Assembly: GCA_026315105.1 (NCBI GenBank)
Contig: CM048755.1
Location: 754,249,301 to 754,313,300 of the forward strand
Origin: Locusta migratoria
Lineage: Eukaryota > Arthropoda > Insecta > Orthoptera > Acrididae
DNA length: 64,000 nt
Direction of reading: 5' to 3'
Below the pieces are notes generated by a model. That model made no database searches, was not told where the DNA came from, and worked only from the letters and a program-made list of their open reading frames with translations. This document shows positions 1 to 12,129 of the stretch, piece by piece. Each line of letters begins with the position of its first letter. The stretch's first letter is position 1. The position numbers and the translations under genes are program-made.

Positions 1-370
1 CCAATGAAAAGTAGCCTTTGGTTCGCCTTCCCTACAATATTTTCTTCGTTCTTTCCTATTTATTTGAAGGGCTGAAAACCATAACGGTATAAGTGACATT
101 TTTTTGCAAAATTAATTGTACATTCGACCGAGAAACGAGGGATGCTTGTTAGTAGCACAAAGATCCAGGTGCCTACTGTTAATGTCTGCCCACTAGCGGT
201 ATGTGGTATATCTACACTTATCGAATCACAAGCGATATGCAGTGTCAGGACGCTACAAGCAACAACATGGCGGACGGTCCAAAGATTTGCGAGTTAGCTG
301 TTTAATTACTGACGAAATCTTGATCAAAAATGAGTAGTTCTACCTTTTGAAAGTATTCAGTGTTTCTCAG
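1..370. other. No gene recognised
   Basis: AT-rich sequence without a convincing reading frame, repeat or RNA gene. It ends in a plausible splice acceptor (TTTCTCAG at about 363-370) that leads into the acidic exon described next, so part of it may be an intron of that relic gene. Confidence 0.4.
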
Positions 371-436
371 AATCGACTGACGAAGATATATCAGATGATG
401 ATTCAGTCGCGGATGAAGACTATGTCCCTGTTCAAG
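371..436 (+). pseudogene. Candidate acidic exon of SDSCGGQNRN-family relic
   Basis: A 66-nt open stretch encodes a very acidic peptide (around STDEDISDDDSVADEDY) and is flanked by an acceptor-like CTCAG and a donor-like GGTAAC. It ends with one base of a codon. The next acceptor (CTATCCAG, 806-813) resumes in the matching phase and gives another acidic Ser/Asp/Glu-rich run. The phase agreement across a ~377-nt intron suggests a genuinely spliced ancestral gene and not an ORF by chance. No start codon is visible upstream. The link to the downstream body is an inference from phase and similar composition. Confidence 0.4.
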
Positions 437-813
437 GTAACTAAAGTTGAGGCATTTTGTGCAACATTTTAGTGCTTACGGAAAGTTAGAGTTTCAAATT
501 TTTAATGAATGTTGTGGCTGATAAAAACTTCTTAAACTATTCTTTAGTACAAAAGCACACGTAAAACTAGCATAATAACGTCTCCTTATTGTCAGTAAAA
601 ATTACGTTCCTCAAGAAAAATAGTCATGAAAATATTTTCACTGTACCGGTATGCCATTCAAATGCTTAACATATATTTGAGGTACGTTAGCACTCACTTG
701 AGACAATTACATTCACGAGAAAAAGTTTTTTCGGGATTTTTATGTATTTTTATAAGGATCTTTGCTTTATATCTGTGCCTAAGTAGTAGGCCTATATCTC
801 CTTTTCTATCCAG

Positions 814-2603
814 ATACATCATCTTCAGATGAAAACGAAGATCATAACAGGAACCCTAACAATGAAAAATCCTAAATACAGCTGAAGAGTTGTGCTTGAG
901 AGCACCCCATGAAGAAGCTCAAGAAAACATTGTTTCAAGAAAAAGAGAAAGGAATTTGGAGTCATGGGGAACGAACAAAAGAAAACGCTTAAGAAACCTG
1001 GGACAAAAATACACATCTACAGCGGGAAAAACTACGCCTGCAAGAATCATCCAGCCATTTCAACATATCTGCCAATATGAATGCAAAACTTTCACAGAAG
1101 AAAGACGAAGAATTACCCACGGAGAGTATTGGAAAACTGGTTCATGGCAACAACAAACATGCTTCATAGTAAAATGTGTTTCAACTACTAAACCAAGAGG
1201 TCCAAAACGAAATTGAAACACGTCTAAAAAACGAAGTACTGCAATTTTCCTGGATGGCGAACGAGTGTGTAAGGAGTTCTTCCTTCAGACACTAACTATA
1301 AGCAATCGCCGATTTACCACAACTGTATTAAACGAACCAAATGTGGAAGGCCTGTCTCCTGTTGATAAACGTGGTAAACATGCTCCTGGAAATAAAATAT
1401 CAGAAGATCGCCTCGTTACCGTAAAGAACCACATAAAAAGCTTCCTCATTACACAAGAAATACCTGTCGCCAGAGTTATCTGTCCATTTTGCCAGTGAAG
1501 GAGTGTATTTCCCGTAAAGTGTTCAATTGAGAATTTAATCTATCATTTTAGAAGCTAAGCTCTGACACATGCAATACTTGTGACCGTTTAGAAAATTTAG
1601 TCACAGCGGAGGAAGATACCAGCAAAAGAAACAATCTAATGCTGGAGAAAGAGCTTCACCTACGAAAAGTTGATCAAGCTAGAGCCGCTAAGAATGGGGA
1701 TATACAGAAGTCGAAAGAAGGCTCAACACAAGTAATTACTTTTGATCTTGAAAAAATATTGCCAACTCCAATGCTAACAATCAATGTTATCTACTACAAG
1801 AGGCAGCTTTGGACATTTAATCGTGGAATACATGACTGTAGAACAGATCATGCTTTCATGTATTTGTGGTCTGAAAATACTGCCTTACATGGCCTTCAGA
1901 AATTGGTTCTTGCTTACTGAAGTACGTAAATCCTTGCCTTCTGAAATTAAGCATATTATTGCCTACAGTGATAGTTGCGGTGGGCAAAACAGAAATCAAA
2001 TAATCGCTCGATTTTGGCTCTATACTGTTGCCCATACATCTATTGAAATTGTTGATCATAAGTTCTTCGTGCCGGGACACAGTTACCTTGAAAATGATGC
2101 TCAGTTTTCTCACAATGAGAAGAAAAAGCAAACACAATTTATATTTGTGCTACAGGTTTGGATGAAGCTTGTTGAAAATGTTTCATGTGAATGAAATGAA
2201 GCAAGAGGATTTCCTATCCACAGAACCAATTGCAAATCTTCTAATCAACAGAAAAATAGACACTGAGAAGCAAAAGATTAATTGGTTGACAATGAGATGG
2301 ATGCAATACAGAAAAACTGAACCAAGAGCTTTCTTCTTCAAGGAGACACTTAATGAAGACACAGAATTTCAAAAGTAAATCTTCCACGTCCATGTAGGTC
2401 TGCAACATTACCTGCACATATTCCACTACTTAGACATGAACCAGTATGTTAAAAGCCAGCAAAAATTGATGACTTGATGTCGTTGTTACAGTTTATTCTT
2501 CCAGTGTACCACAACTTTTATAAGAATCAGCTGAAAATCAACCAGGACATCGTGGTCGTCCTCGTGGTCGTGGTAGTGGTCAGCATCATCTTTCACACTG
2601 TCC
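814..2603 (+). pseudogene. Decayed gene of the SDSCGGQNRN (DUF7869-like) family
   Basis: Several frames joined by frameshifts recall, in order, a protein family common in arthropods and cnidarians. There is a Lys/Arg-rich start with KRLRNLGQKY (about 990-1020), then a Cys-containing block with CKTFTEERR (about 1080), then RVCKEFFLQTLTISNRR (1265-1315) and DKRGKHAPGNK (about 1366-1400). The hallmark AYSDSCGGQNRNQ lies at about 1960-1997, followed by HKFFVPGHSY (about 2058), and the C-terminal LLQFILPVYHNFY at 2480-2520. A Gly/Arg-rich tail (2541-2580) follows. I recall the family as DUF7869-bearing and possibly derived from a mobile element; its biochemical role is not known to me. Stops and shifts (for example near 870, 1216 and 1500) make it nonfunctional. 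LINE A interrupts or abuts the 3' end. Confidence 0.6.
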
Positions 2604-3221
2604 TCATCCCCCCCAGGGGGCCCACAGCTCTTTTGTGGGTACGTATGTGGCGCGCGCCGAAGCAGCCTTTTTTTCCCGCCCCAGGCTGCTTCACTTTCCC
2701 TCCCGGTTCATGCCTTCGCCCGGAGACGGGTGTCTTTGGTGAGTCAAGGTGGTTTCTTGTCGTAGTCTTTCTTTTTCCTAGGTTTCTTCCTTTTCTAACC
2801 TTTACTTCCGTTTTTCTCTCCTTGCTGTACTTTCCTAGCCTTTCACTCCTCCTCATTAGTCTCCTCTTCGGCGTTTGAGACACTTCTTTCTCTTCACTTC
2901 CTCTATTCTGCTTCTTTCCTCCCTGTGCGTGTCTGAAGGCCGACCCACGCATTATCATGCATAGCAGGTGACGGAGTAACGCGTAATTCCCCGCCCCGGG
3001 TAGACAAGTAGGGCACGTATGTACCCCCTGGTAAAGGCCAGGCCCAGGGAGGGGTGATTACCCGAACTGATACCTTCCGAACATGCCAATTGGTCCCTCC
3101 ATCAGTTCTCGTGAGGAGTGACCTGAGGTGTGAACAATCACCTAAGGCGGGTAAGCCCTCAGGTAGAGCCCCCACTAGGAAGGAGCGTGCCATCGGAGAC
3201 GCCGGTAATCACGGGGGACAC

Positions 3222-4620
3222 TTCCGCAATGACTTCCTTCTCTTCTTCAGTGACGTTGACCCAGAAACGAAAGATAGATTCGCCTCAGCAAAAGAAGACT
3301 CTGCCTAATCTACCGAAATTTCTTGTTGTCTCTCGCACCGACAGTAAAGATTTCAATTCTGTAAATCCTTTCGTCATTCAGAAAGGTGTTGATGCGATTG
3401 CTGGCCCTGTTAAGACCTGTTCACGTCAGCGCAATGGAACATTGTTGCTGGAAGGGGACAGTGCCTTCCAGGTGCAAAAACTAATATGGACTACGTTGCT
3501 ACACACGTTTCCAGTCAAGGTAGAAGCGCATCACACGCTCAACTCGTCACGGGGGTAGTTTTTACGAGATCCCTTGACGGGTTGTCTGATGAAGACATAC
3601 AAACCTATATGTCCGATCAGGGCGTAACAGCCGTGCATAGGGTGTTGAAGAAAGGTAGATAACCAGCTGACACCGACTCGTACTGTGTTTTTGACGTTCG
3701 ACAGAGTTGAACTCCCATTGAAGGTCAAAGCAGGGTATGAAGTTATCTCCGTCCGCTCTTGTGAACCAAACCCAACGCGCTGTTTCCAATGCCACAGATA
3801 CAACCACACCCGTCAATCATGCCCTAATGCAGCAAAATGTCACTTGTGGTAGGGACGCCCATGAGGGGGACTGCCCACCTCCATCCCCTCACTGCCTTAA
3901 CTGCAACGGTGACCATGCGGCTTCCTCTCGCGGCTGCTCTGTATATAAGGATGAAAAGGTCAACCAGCAAATTCGGGTTACGGAAAAGGTATCATCGTCT
4001 GCCGCTCGAAAGATGTTGGCGAGTTGAAAGCCCACTGTCCTCCCAGCGGGCACGTACAGTAAGGTCCTCACCTCCACTCGACCTACTAAGGATGCAGGTT
4101 CGCAGACCTGTGATTTCACTTTCGCTGACACAGTTGTGTGATCCGCCAGCCCGAAGATTGCCCGTTCCACGTCCCCGCTTCCTCCTGCTGCTTCTAAAGT
4201 TCAGTCTTAGTCAACCTCTAATAAACTGCGGGCACCTAAACAAGATGCCCAGACATTGAAAAAGGAACCCGTCCATGAAGATTTTCTGCGTTCTCAGGCT
4301 TCTCAACCGTCAACTGCCTCTTCTCACCGTCACTCTTCCAGCAGAGCCAACAAAAAAAAAGAGTTCCTCTCCTTCCCCGCCGAGGCGTGACCCATCCGTC
4401 ACGCCGTCCAACAGTATTTGGCCCCGATCATCTTCTGTCTCGCCGGGACACACTACTGTTAGCCGGGCAACCGCCTTTTACCAGCGGCGGAAGCTGCCCC
4501 TCCTGATAAACTTGGGAAGGTGGTAGATGTGTCGTTTGATCCTATGGAAAATGACACTCTGCCTCTAGATGGCGACAGTAGTGGTTCCTCGAAGTCCGGT
4601 CCTCAGCGGCCGTCGAGGTG
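3222..4620 (+). pseudogene. LINE A ORF1 (gag-like nucleic-acid-binding protein), frameshifted
   Basis: From the ATG at about 3222 a Ser/Thr/Lys-rich N-terminus runs into a region resembling the RRM-like part of LINE gags (KGVDAIAGPVKTC, about 3385). After frameshifts it continues as GLSDEDIQTYMSDQGV (about 3577-3625). A CCHC block follows at about 3788-3930, with cysteine pairs in CFQCHRYNH, a damaged second knuckle around CHLW, and CLNCNGDHAASSRGC. The C-terminus is basic and Ser/Pro-rich. In active relatives this protein coats the element RNA. At least three frame changes and several stops are present. It lies just upstream of ORF2, as expected for a two-ORF LINE. Confidence 0.75.
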
Positions 4621-4671
4621 ACCCCACCTGCTTGTTCCTTTTTATCTTCTTTCCTTCTCTCATATTTTATC

Positions 4672-7600
4672 ATGGCACTCCTTCAATGGAATATTCGCGG
4701 CATTCGTTCCAATCGGGAGGAATTAAAACTACTCCTTCAATTGCACTGCCTGCTTCTAGTTTGTCTCCAAGAAACTAAGTTATGTCCAAGTGATCGTGCA
4801 GACTTCCCCCACTACACATCTGTGCCTTTCGACCTGCCACCTGTGGAAGGTACCCCAGCCCATGGAGGGGTTATGATGCTCATTCGGGACGATGTCTATC
4901 ACCATCCCATTTCATTGCATCCTCACATACAGGCAGTTGCCGTCCGCATCACTCTATCCACCTTTTCCTTTTCCCTCTGTAATATCTACTCACCATCGTC
5001 ATCTGCCCTTACTATGGCAGATGTGCTACACCTCGCTGACCAGCTCCTTCCACGTTTCGTGTTGGTAGGCGACTTTAATGCCCATCACCCCCTATGGGGC
5101 TCTCCGGCACCTTGTCCGAGAGGCTCCCTTTTGGTGGACCTTCTCCAACACCTGAATCTTGTCTGCCTCAACACTGGTGCACTGACCTTCCTTTCCGAAA
5201 CAACACACCTATTCCCATATAGACCTTGGAATATGCAGTCCTCAGCTTGCACGTCAGTTCGAGTGGTATGCACTTTCTGACATGTACTCGAGTGATCATT
5301 TCCCTTGTGTCATCCACTTCCTGCATCATTCCCCCCCTCCTCGTCCCACCAGTTGGAACATCTATAAAACTGACTGGGGGATTTATTCTTCAATGGCTGT
5401 TTTTCACGATCAACATTTTTCCAGCTTTGACATTGAGGTCGAATACCTCACAGAGGTTATTCTTTCCGCTGCTGAACATTCCATACCTCGTACATCCTCT
5501 GCTGCTGTTGTCCTGCTCCCCTGGTGGACTGCAGCATGCCCCGACGCTCTTAGACCCCAGCGACGTGATTTACGCACATTCCACCGCCACCCAACTTTGG
5601 AGAATTGCATAAATTATGAACGACTGCGAGCGCAATGTCGTCGTGTTATCAACGACAGCAAAAAAGCTTGCTGGACTGCTTTTACTAGTTCTTTTAACAG
5701 TTTTATTCCCTCCGCGGTTGTTTGGGAAGGCCTACGCCGTTTATCCGGCATCAAGGTCCACTCCCCGATTTCTGTCCTGACTGTCGAGAACTCAGTCCTT
5801 GTGGACCCCGATGAAGTTTCCAACGCACTGGGCCGTTCCTTTGCGGAGGTTTCGAGCTCTGCCCATTACCACCCTGCCTTCCTCCCTCGCAAACAGGCAG
5901 AGGAGGCACGGCCGCCTTCTTTCTACTCTTTTAATCGTGAAAATTATGTCTCTTTCACTATGCAGGAACTAAACCGTGCTCTCGCCCTGTCCTGATCTTC
6001 TGCTCCCGGCCCCGATTCCATCCATATTGAGATGCTGAAGAACCTCTCTCCTGCGGGCAAGTGTTTCCTTCTTAGTACCTATAATCGCATATGGACTGAA
6101 GGTCATGTTCCCACAAGTTGGCGTGAAGCCATTGTTGTCCCATCCCCAAACCATGGAAGGACAAACATCTTCCTTCCAGTTATCACCCCATTTCTGTGAC
6201 GAGCTGCGCCTGTAAGGTGATGGAACGCTCGGTTGGTCTGGCTCCTCGAATCTCGCCGCCTCCTAACAAATGTCCAATGCGGTTTTCGTCGACACCGCTC
6301 TGCTGCTGATCACCTCGTTACGTTGTCGAGCTTCATTATGAATAATTTTCTAAGGAAGCGTCAAACAGTAGCAGTGCTCTTCGACTTGGAGAAGGCATAC
6401 AATACCTGTTGGAGTGCGGAAATTCTCCTCACATTGCACACATGGGGCCTTCGGGGCCGCCTCCCTCTTTTTATTCAAGCATTTTTTGGCGGATCGCAAA
6501 TTCTGTGTACGGGTGGGCTCTGTTTTGTCAGATACCTTTCGCCAGGAGAATGGGGTACCGCAGGGCTCCGTCTTGAGTGTGGCTCTCTTTGCCATTGCAA
6601 TCAATCCGATCGTAGACTGCCTCTCAGCCGATTTTTCTGGATCCCTTTTTGTAGACGATTTTGCAATTTATTGCAGCGCCCAGCGGACGTGTCTCTTGGA
6701 GCATTGTGAACGGCTTCAGATTATCCACTGAGAAAACGGTATGTATAAATTTCTGGAGATACAAGGAATTTCCACCATCCCTACGTCTCGGCCCTGTTGC
6801 TCTCCCTTTCGTGGAGACAACAAAATTCTTGGGGCTAATGTTGGATCGGAAACTTTGCTGGTCCACACACATGTCCTACCTGGCTGCCCGTTGTGCCCGA
6901 TCCCTTAATGTTCTTCGTGTGCTCAGTGGCACGTCATGGGGAGCGGATCAGACTGTCCTGCTAACCTTTACCAGGTCATTGTTCAGTCGAAGCTCGACTG
7001 TGAAAGCCCAGTATACTCTTCTGCAGGGCCATCGATTCTCCGCCGTCTCAACTCTATTCACCATCGGGATTACGTCTGGCGACCGGTGCATTTTATACCA
7101 GCCCTGTTGAAAGTCTGTATGCCGAGGCTGCTGTATTACCCTTGACCACTCGACGTGACATACTCTCATGTCAGTATGCATCCTGCCTGCGGTCGATGCC
7201 CAACCATCCATCTTACCAATTATTTTTTGACGACTCACTCGATCGCCAATATCAGTTGCCTGCGAAAGCCTTGCTTCCACCTGGAGTTTGGTTTCGCCGC
7301 CTGCTTCAGCGGCTCGATTTTACCATTCCTTCCACCTTTCAGTTGAGCGACAGCCCACTGCCACCGTCGCATCAGGCCCAGGTTCACACTCACCTTGAAC
7401 TTAGTTCGCTGGCCAAGGAGAGCACCCCTATTTGGTATACCGCTCGAGGCTTGTCGAACTCCGTTCGCGGGTCGATAATGCCATATTTATTTACACTTAT
7501 GGTTCCAAGACCACTGACGGTGTCGGATCTGCCTTCGTCATCGGGGACAACCGTTTCCAATACAATCTCTCTGACCGGTGCTCGAATTTCATGGCTGAGC

Positions 7601-8165
7601 TTTTTGCCCTGCACCAGGCTGTTTTGTATACCTGCCGCCGCCGCCGCCAACCTTTTTATGTCATCTGTTCGGTATCCCTTAGTTCCCTACAGAGTCTTAA
7701 GGACCCTTTCTCGAACCATCCTCTCGTGTATCGGATCCAACGCTCCCTCCAGTTGGTAGCAGATGACAACTGTCACGTTTCTTTTCTGTGGGTCCCTGGC
7801 CACGTGGGTGTGCCCGGGAATGACACCGACGACATAGCAGCCAAGGCAGCAGCTCTTTTGCCTCACATGGCTACTTTTTGCGTCTCATCGGATGATGTTC
7901 AACGGGCTCTTTGCCGGAGTATTCTGTCGTCCTGGCACAGTGCGTGGTTCTCACTCACAGACAATAAATTGAGAACTGTAAAACCGATCCCGACCGCTTG
8001 GGGGACCACCTCACGCCCCTCTCGGCGAGAGGAGGTCATCCTGGCCCAGTTGCGGATCGGTCACTGCCGTTTCAGCCACCATAATTTGCTAACCGCCGAC
8101 CCTGCACCGCTGTGCTCCTGCGGTGAATTGCTGACGGTGTCTGGGACTGTCTTGTCCCAATTTTA
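4672..8165 (+). pseudogene. LINE A ORF2: endonuclease-RT-RNase H, broken
   Basis: The ATG at 4672 starts MALLQWNIRGIRSN, the classic APE endonuclease opening. CLQETK (about 4765) and VGDFNAHHPLWG (about 5064-5099) follow, and after a frame change SSDHFPCVI (about 5286). RT signals are PGPDSIHIEML (about 6008), motif A LFDLEKAYNT (about 6377), motif B NGVPQGSVLS (about 6549) and motif C FVDD (6648-6659). RNase H spans about 7470-7870. Its first catalytic Asp is replaced by Tyr (IYTYGS, codon 7498-7500; the sister copy keeps IYTDGS), and a second Asp appears as Val (SVSLSSL). A distal Cys block (CSCGELL) ends it. Frame changes occur near 5215, 5990 and 6500. Compared with the sister copy, about 40 nt after the FVDD motif are missing (near 6700). 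Confidence 0.85.
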
Positions 8166-8455
8166 ATCATCTTCGTGTAGCCCTTCACTTTCCGTCTACT
8201 CTGGAGGAACTTTTAGCTGATGACACACGGGCAGCTGGTCGAGTTTTCGTTTTATCAACCTGGCCAATCTATCAAAAGATATTTAACCCTTTTAATTGTT
8301 TTCATCTTTCGTTCTTTGCCTTCTTTTAATACTCTATCTGGTAGACAGCCATTTTTTCGAGATCTAGCGAATCTCTGTTCTTATGTGGGCGCTAATGACC
8401 TTAGCTGTTGTGCGCCCTAAAACCACAAAAAAATAAGAAAAAGAAAAAAAGATTG

Positions 8456-9467
8456 TCTTTCAGCCGAAGTTCCCGGATCCCTTTTTGTAGACGATTTCGC
8501 AATTTATTGTAGCGCCCAGCGGACGTGTCTCTTGGAGCGTTGTCTTCAACGCTGTCTTGACCGTCTATATTCCTGGAGCATTGCGAACGGCTTCCGATTC
8601 TCCAGTGAGAAAACGGTGTGTGTAAACTTCTGGAGATACAAGGAATTTCTTCTACCATCCCTTCGTCTCGGCCCCGTTGCTCTATCATTCGTGGAGACAA
8701 CAAAATTCTTGGGGCTAATGTTGGATCGTTAACTATGGTGGTCCCCACACGTGTCCTACCTGGCTGCCCGTTGTGCCCGATCCCTTAATGTTCTTCGTGT
8801 CCTCAGTGGCACATCGTGGGGAGCGGATCGTACCGTCCTGCTTCGCCTTTACCAGGCCATTGTTCAGTCGAAGCTCGACTATGGAAGCTTTGTATACTCC
8901 TCTGCACGGCCATCCATTCTCCGTCGTCTCAACTAAATTCACCATCAGGGATTACACCTATCGACCGGTGCATTTTATAACAGCCCTGTTGAAAGCCTTT
9001 ATGCCGAAGCTGCTGTATTACCCTTGACCTCTCAGCGTGACATACTCTTGTGTCGGTACGCATGCCGACTGCTTTCTATGCCCAACCATCCATCTTACCC
9101 ATTATTTTTTGATGACTCACTTGATTGCCAATATCGGTTATCTGCGAGAGCCTTCCTTCCACGTGGAGTTCGGTTTCGCTGCCTGCTTCAGCGGCTCGAT
9201 TTTATCCTTCCTTCCACCTTTTGGTTGAGCGAGAGCCCATTTCCACCGTGGCATCAGGCCCAGGTTCACACCCACCTTGAACTTAGTTCGCTCCCCAAGG
9301 AGAATACTCGGGAATTGGTATACCGCTCGAGGCTTGTAGAACTCCGTTCGCGGTTCGATAATGCCATATTTATCTACACTGACGGTTCCAAGAGCAATGA
9401 CGGTGTCGGATCTGCTTTCGTCGTCGGGGACAACCTGTTCCAATACAAGCTCCCTGACCGGTGCTGA
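8456..9467 (+). mobile_element. LINE A' : internal fragment of the LINE A family
   Basis: Closely similar to LINE A from just before the FVDD motif (about 6629) to the start of RNase H (about 7590), but lacking both the 5' part and everything after the RNase H start. It retains FVDDFAIYC (about 8480-8510), the ~40-nt stretch that LINE A lost, and the intact RNase H start IYTDGSK (Asp codon 9381-9383). The lost stretch in LINE A is flanked by GGAGC(A/G)TTG repeats, which fits a microhomology deletion. With no 3' end, this is not a simple 5'-truncated insertion; recombination or a later deletion must have removed its tail. Confidence 0.8.
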
Positions 9468-9599
9468 CCTGTATGCTACTTATACCGTTGTGATTTTCAC
9501 CCCTTCATTTGTAATTTTATTTTCTAGGTGTTAAGTGAATTTGAGAATTGATTTTATAAGGGAGGGAAAAATGTTCTTAAAATGACCTCAAAGATCAAG

Positions 9600-9965
9600 A
9601 TCCAATGCTTCGATTTAGTAGAATAATTCTAAACTTTTTTACATCCACATGATCATATTTCTGAGTTTACTAGAGCCCAAGATGTAAAGATCAATAGCCA
9701 ACACAGAAAAAGCAATTCATTCGATTTAGTGGAATAATTCTAAATCTTTCTACATAAAAATGACCATACGTCTAAGCAGAGATCCTTAGAGCCCCAATCG
9801 TAACAGAGCAACGTCCACAAACAGACACAAGATTTTGTCAAATTACGAATTAGTAAAAGATCAACATCCGTCACAACCAACAAATATTGCTTCACTTTAT
9901 TAGAATATTTATAAACATTTTTGCATCCACATGTCCATACTTCCAAGTTGATTTCTTTAGATTTC
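9600..9965. repeat. Three degenerate tandem units
   Basis: Three diverged units of about 110-190 nt share a core of the type TTAGTRGAATAATTCTAAA, then TTTCTACATcCAcATGaCCATA, then TTAGAGCCC or a diverged form. The cores start near 9611, 9723 and 9895. No coding potential is seen. They may be subterminal repeats of an unrecognised element or a decayed satellite. Confidence 0.6.
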
Positions 9966-11612
9966 CCCCTGCCCTATCGTATCACCCACAACTGGGCAAA
10001 CAATTTGTCCCCATCAAACGGTTTATTGGGTGGTAGTTGAAACTTCTTGTGGATGTCTGTTGCAGAACAGCTTGTACACACTTCCTATTTATAGCGGTGA
10101 CACACAATGAACTATCTGGTAGTTCTCAATAACAGTCAACCCCCGCACTTACCTGATTTAGAGTGATTCATTAAAACAAATTTTTCGAACTCCCATCAAC
10201 TGTATTTGTTGAATCTATCCTGAACATCCAACTAGTAACTTCCAGTCAAAAGATCCTACAACTTAATACAATGCATAGTCCACCAACCCATATTTCTGAA
10301 ACGTTTTCTATCACCCACTAGACCACTTACCTTGTGTGTTTAACCATCACTTGTGCACAAAAAGCATTGCCCAGCCCCTTCTAACGAGTCATTACACTCG
10401 GTAAACATCTGTAACACATCCAATTACACCATAAAAATTATTCGACACACATTCAGAGATCAGCTAACGAGGAAATCCAGCTGAAAATCAAGTACTTTTT
10501 CTAATATGTAAAACTCCAACCACCAACGCAAAATAGTCTACACAATTCCGAAGTAATACAACACCCGAAATTATTTATCGAATACCAAGGGCCAGCCTTT
10601 CGCGATTAAACATACGTTTAAACACGCCCCCCCCCCCCCAATTCTGGTAAATAGCTCAATTAAAGTTTTATTGAACACAATGTTTTTCTACCGAAGAACA
10701 ATTTACACTGCAATGATCGCAGGTATGTTTCCGAGATGTTTCCAGCAGCACCGTAAACACCACTAACAGATGAGATGCATGCAACGCATTCTAACACACA
10801 GCCATACTACTAAGTATCAGTATGCATTTCTACAAATGTGGAACACCTCGGCGTTACAACGAATGATATGACTAACCATTTCGAACTGTGCATTTCACGG
10901 TGTATAACTCTGACTTAGGCATCTCCAGAGCAAAATACCAGAATGAGTAAACGGTCCACATCCTACTCGATACACAACACCAAAATCTCCAGGATCACAG
11001 AGCCATTAACCACCTATATACCTAGCATTTGATTTTATTCTACCAATCATGTAGCTCTATCGCCTATTTTAAACTATATGCTCCTCCTGTTAGACAAGAA
11101 ACGCAGAGCACTACTGTGAGAAATAAAAACAACTTCACTATTTCCAAGTCTGGAAACTTTGAACCACACACCAACACACAATACTGGCGTGCTCGCAAGA
11201 GGTCTCTCCTGTTAACATAGACAATCAGTAATAAAACACAACAAGTCAGGATACATTGTCCGCACCAGATTATGAATAAACGAGAGTAAACGAGAAAGAT
11301 AAAATCCACCAACACTTCGACGTAAAGTAACATAGAATTACGTTGGTTCTATCAACAGACATAAGACCAAAACGATCGAATGGTCACAGCAATACCATCG
11401 CTCATAATGCTTCATCAACCCAATAAAGACCATATCTAAAGAGCTTCAACAGCCCTTACAACATACCAAGACAGCTGCGCACAACTGTATTACCGACAGG
11501 CACTGCAACATTTCTATGTATCATTTGCTTTTAGTTAACACGAAAGATGATTTTATTACAGATGGCCGCAACAGTCGTTATAGCATGCCGAAAATATAGT
11601 CAGTTGTTAACT

Positions 11613-11659
<47 letters not shown>

Positions 11660-11989
11660 CAGATGGCGCTAATTTGCGACGTATCTATTACAGAAAATAA
11701 ACTTATTTTTTAGAGAATCGATAAGAAGAAGGAAAGTTCTACAAGATGAACCTATGCACAATACGTCATACGCCATTTAACACACCAGTGTATCACACAA
11801 CATTGATTTAAACGAATACTTGCTTAGCTGTATACGAGAACAGTAAGAATTACATCTCCAATAGTTGACGAAGTAATAGATATTCTACCGCTCAATGTTC
11901 TACCTTCTGACATGTAATTTGTCTTCCTGTATTTTCTCATAGCTCCATAGACCTGAAAAAGCCAAAGTTCTACTCGAAAGTTTTGTATA
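9966..11989. other. Gene-free stretch
   Basis: No supported gene. The content is AT-rich, with a poly-C tract at about 10627-10639 and the CA microsatellite listed separately. It lies downstream (in element orientation) of the minus-strand gypsy integrase, so the missing 3' end or LTR of that element could be here, but I could not match it to any sequence on the other side. Confidence 0.4.
11617..11657. repeat. (CA)n microsatellite
   Basis: About 20 uninterrupted CA dinucleotides. Confidence 0.95.
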
Positions 11990-12129
11990 TTCGTTTCAGC
12001 ATGCTTCTCTGTGTACGATAGGTGGGCCGAGAAGGAAAGTCAACCGAACACGCAAAGTCGGATGAGGCATGGGCGCCACCATCCTAAGGGACAGCGAATC
12101 TGTCGACAAAAACTCAATGGCAGCATTCT

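Larger units (their letters stand above)
2604..8450 (+). mobile_element. LINE A: near full-length RNase H-bearing non-LTR retrotransposon, inactive
   Basis: A non-LTR retrotransposon of the R1/I/Jockey assemblage, with a C- and G-rich leader (from about 2604), a gag-like ORF1 with zinc knuckles, and an ORF2 with apurinic-type endonuclease, reverse transcriptase and RNase H. The 3' end carries a short conserved terminus (CTAATGACCTTAGC, about 8391) and an A-rich tail with interspersed G and T (8408-8450). It encodes its own copying machinery by target-primed reverse transcription in active relatives. Here every domain is shifted or mutated. Possible TSD traces (TCTTTCA near 2589 and 8456) are too short to be trusted. 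The element is followed directly by a truncated sister copy. Confidence 0.85.

Noticed and set aside
2589..8462. TCTTTCA as TSD of LINE A
   Set aside because: Seven bases in C/T-rich DNA are not significant, and the right copy overlaps the start of the A' homology.
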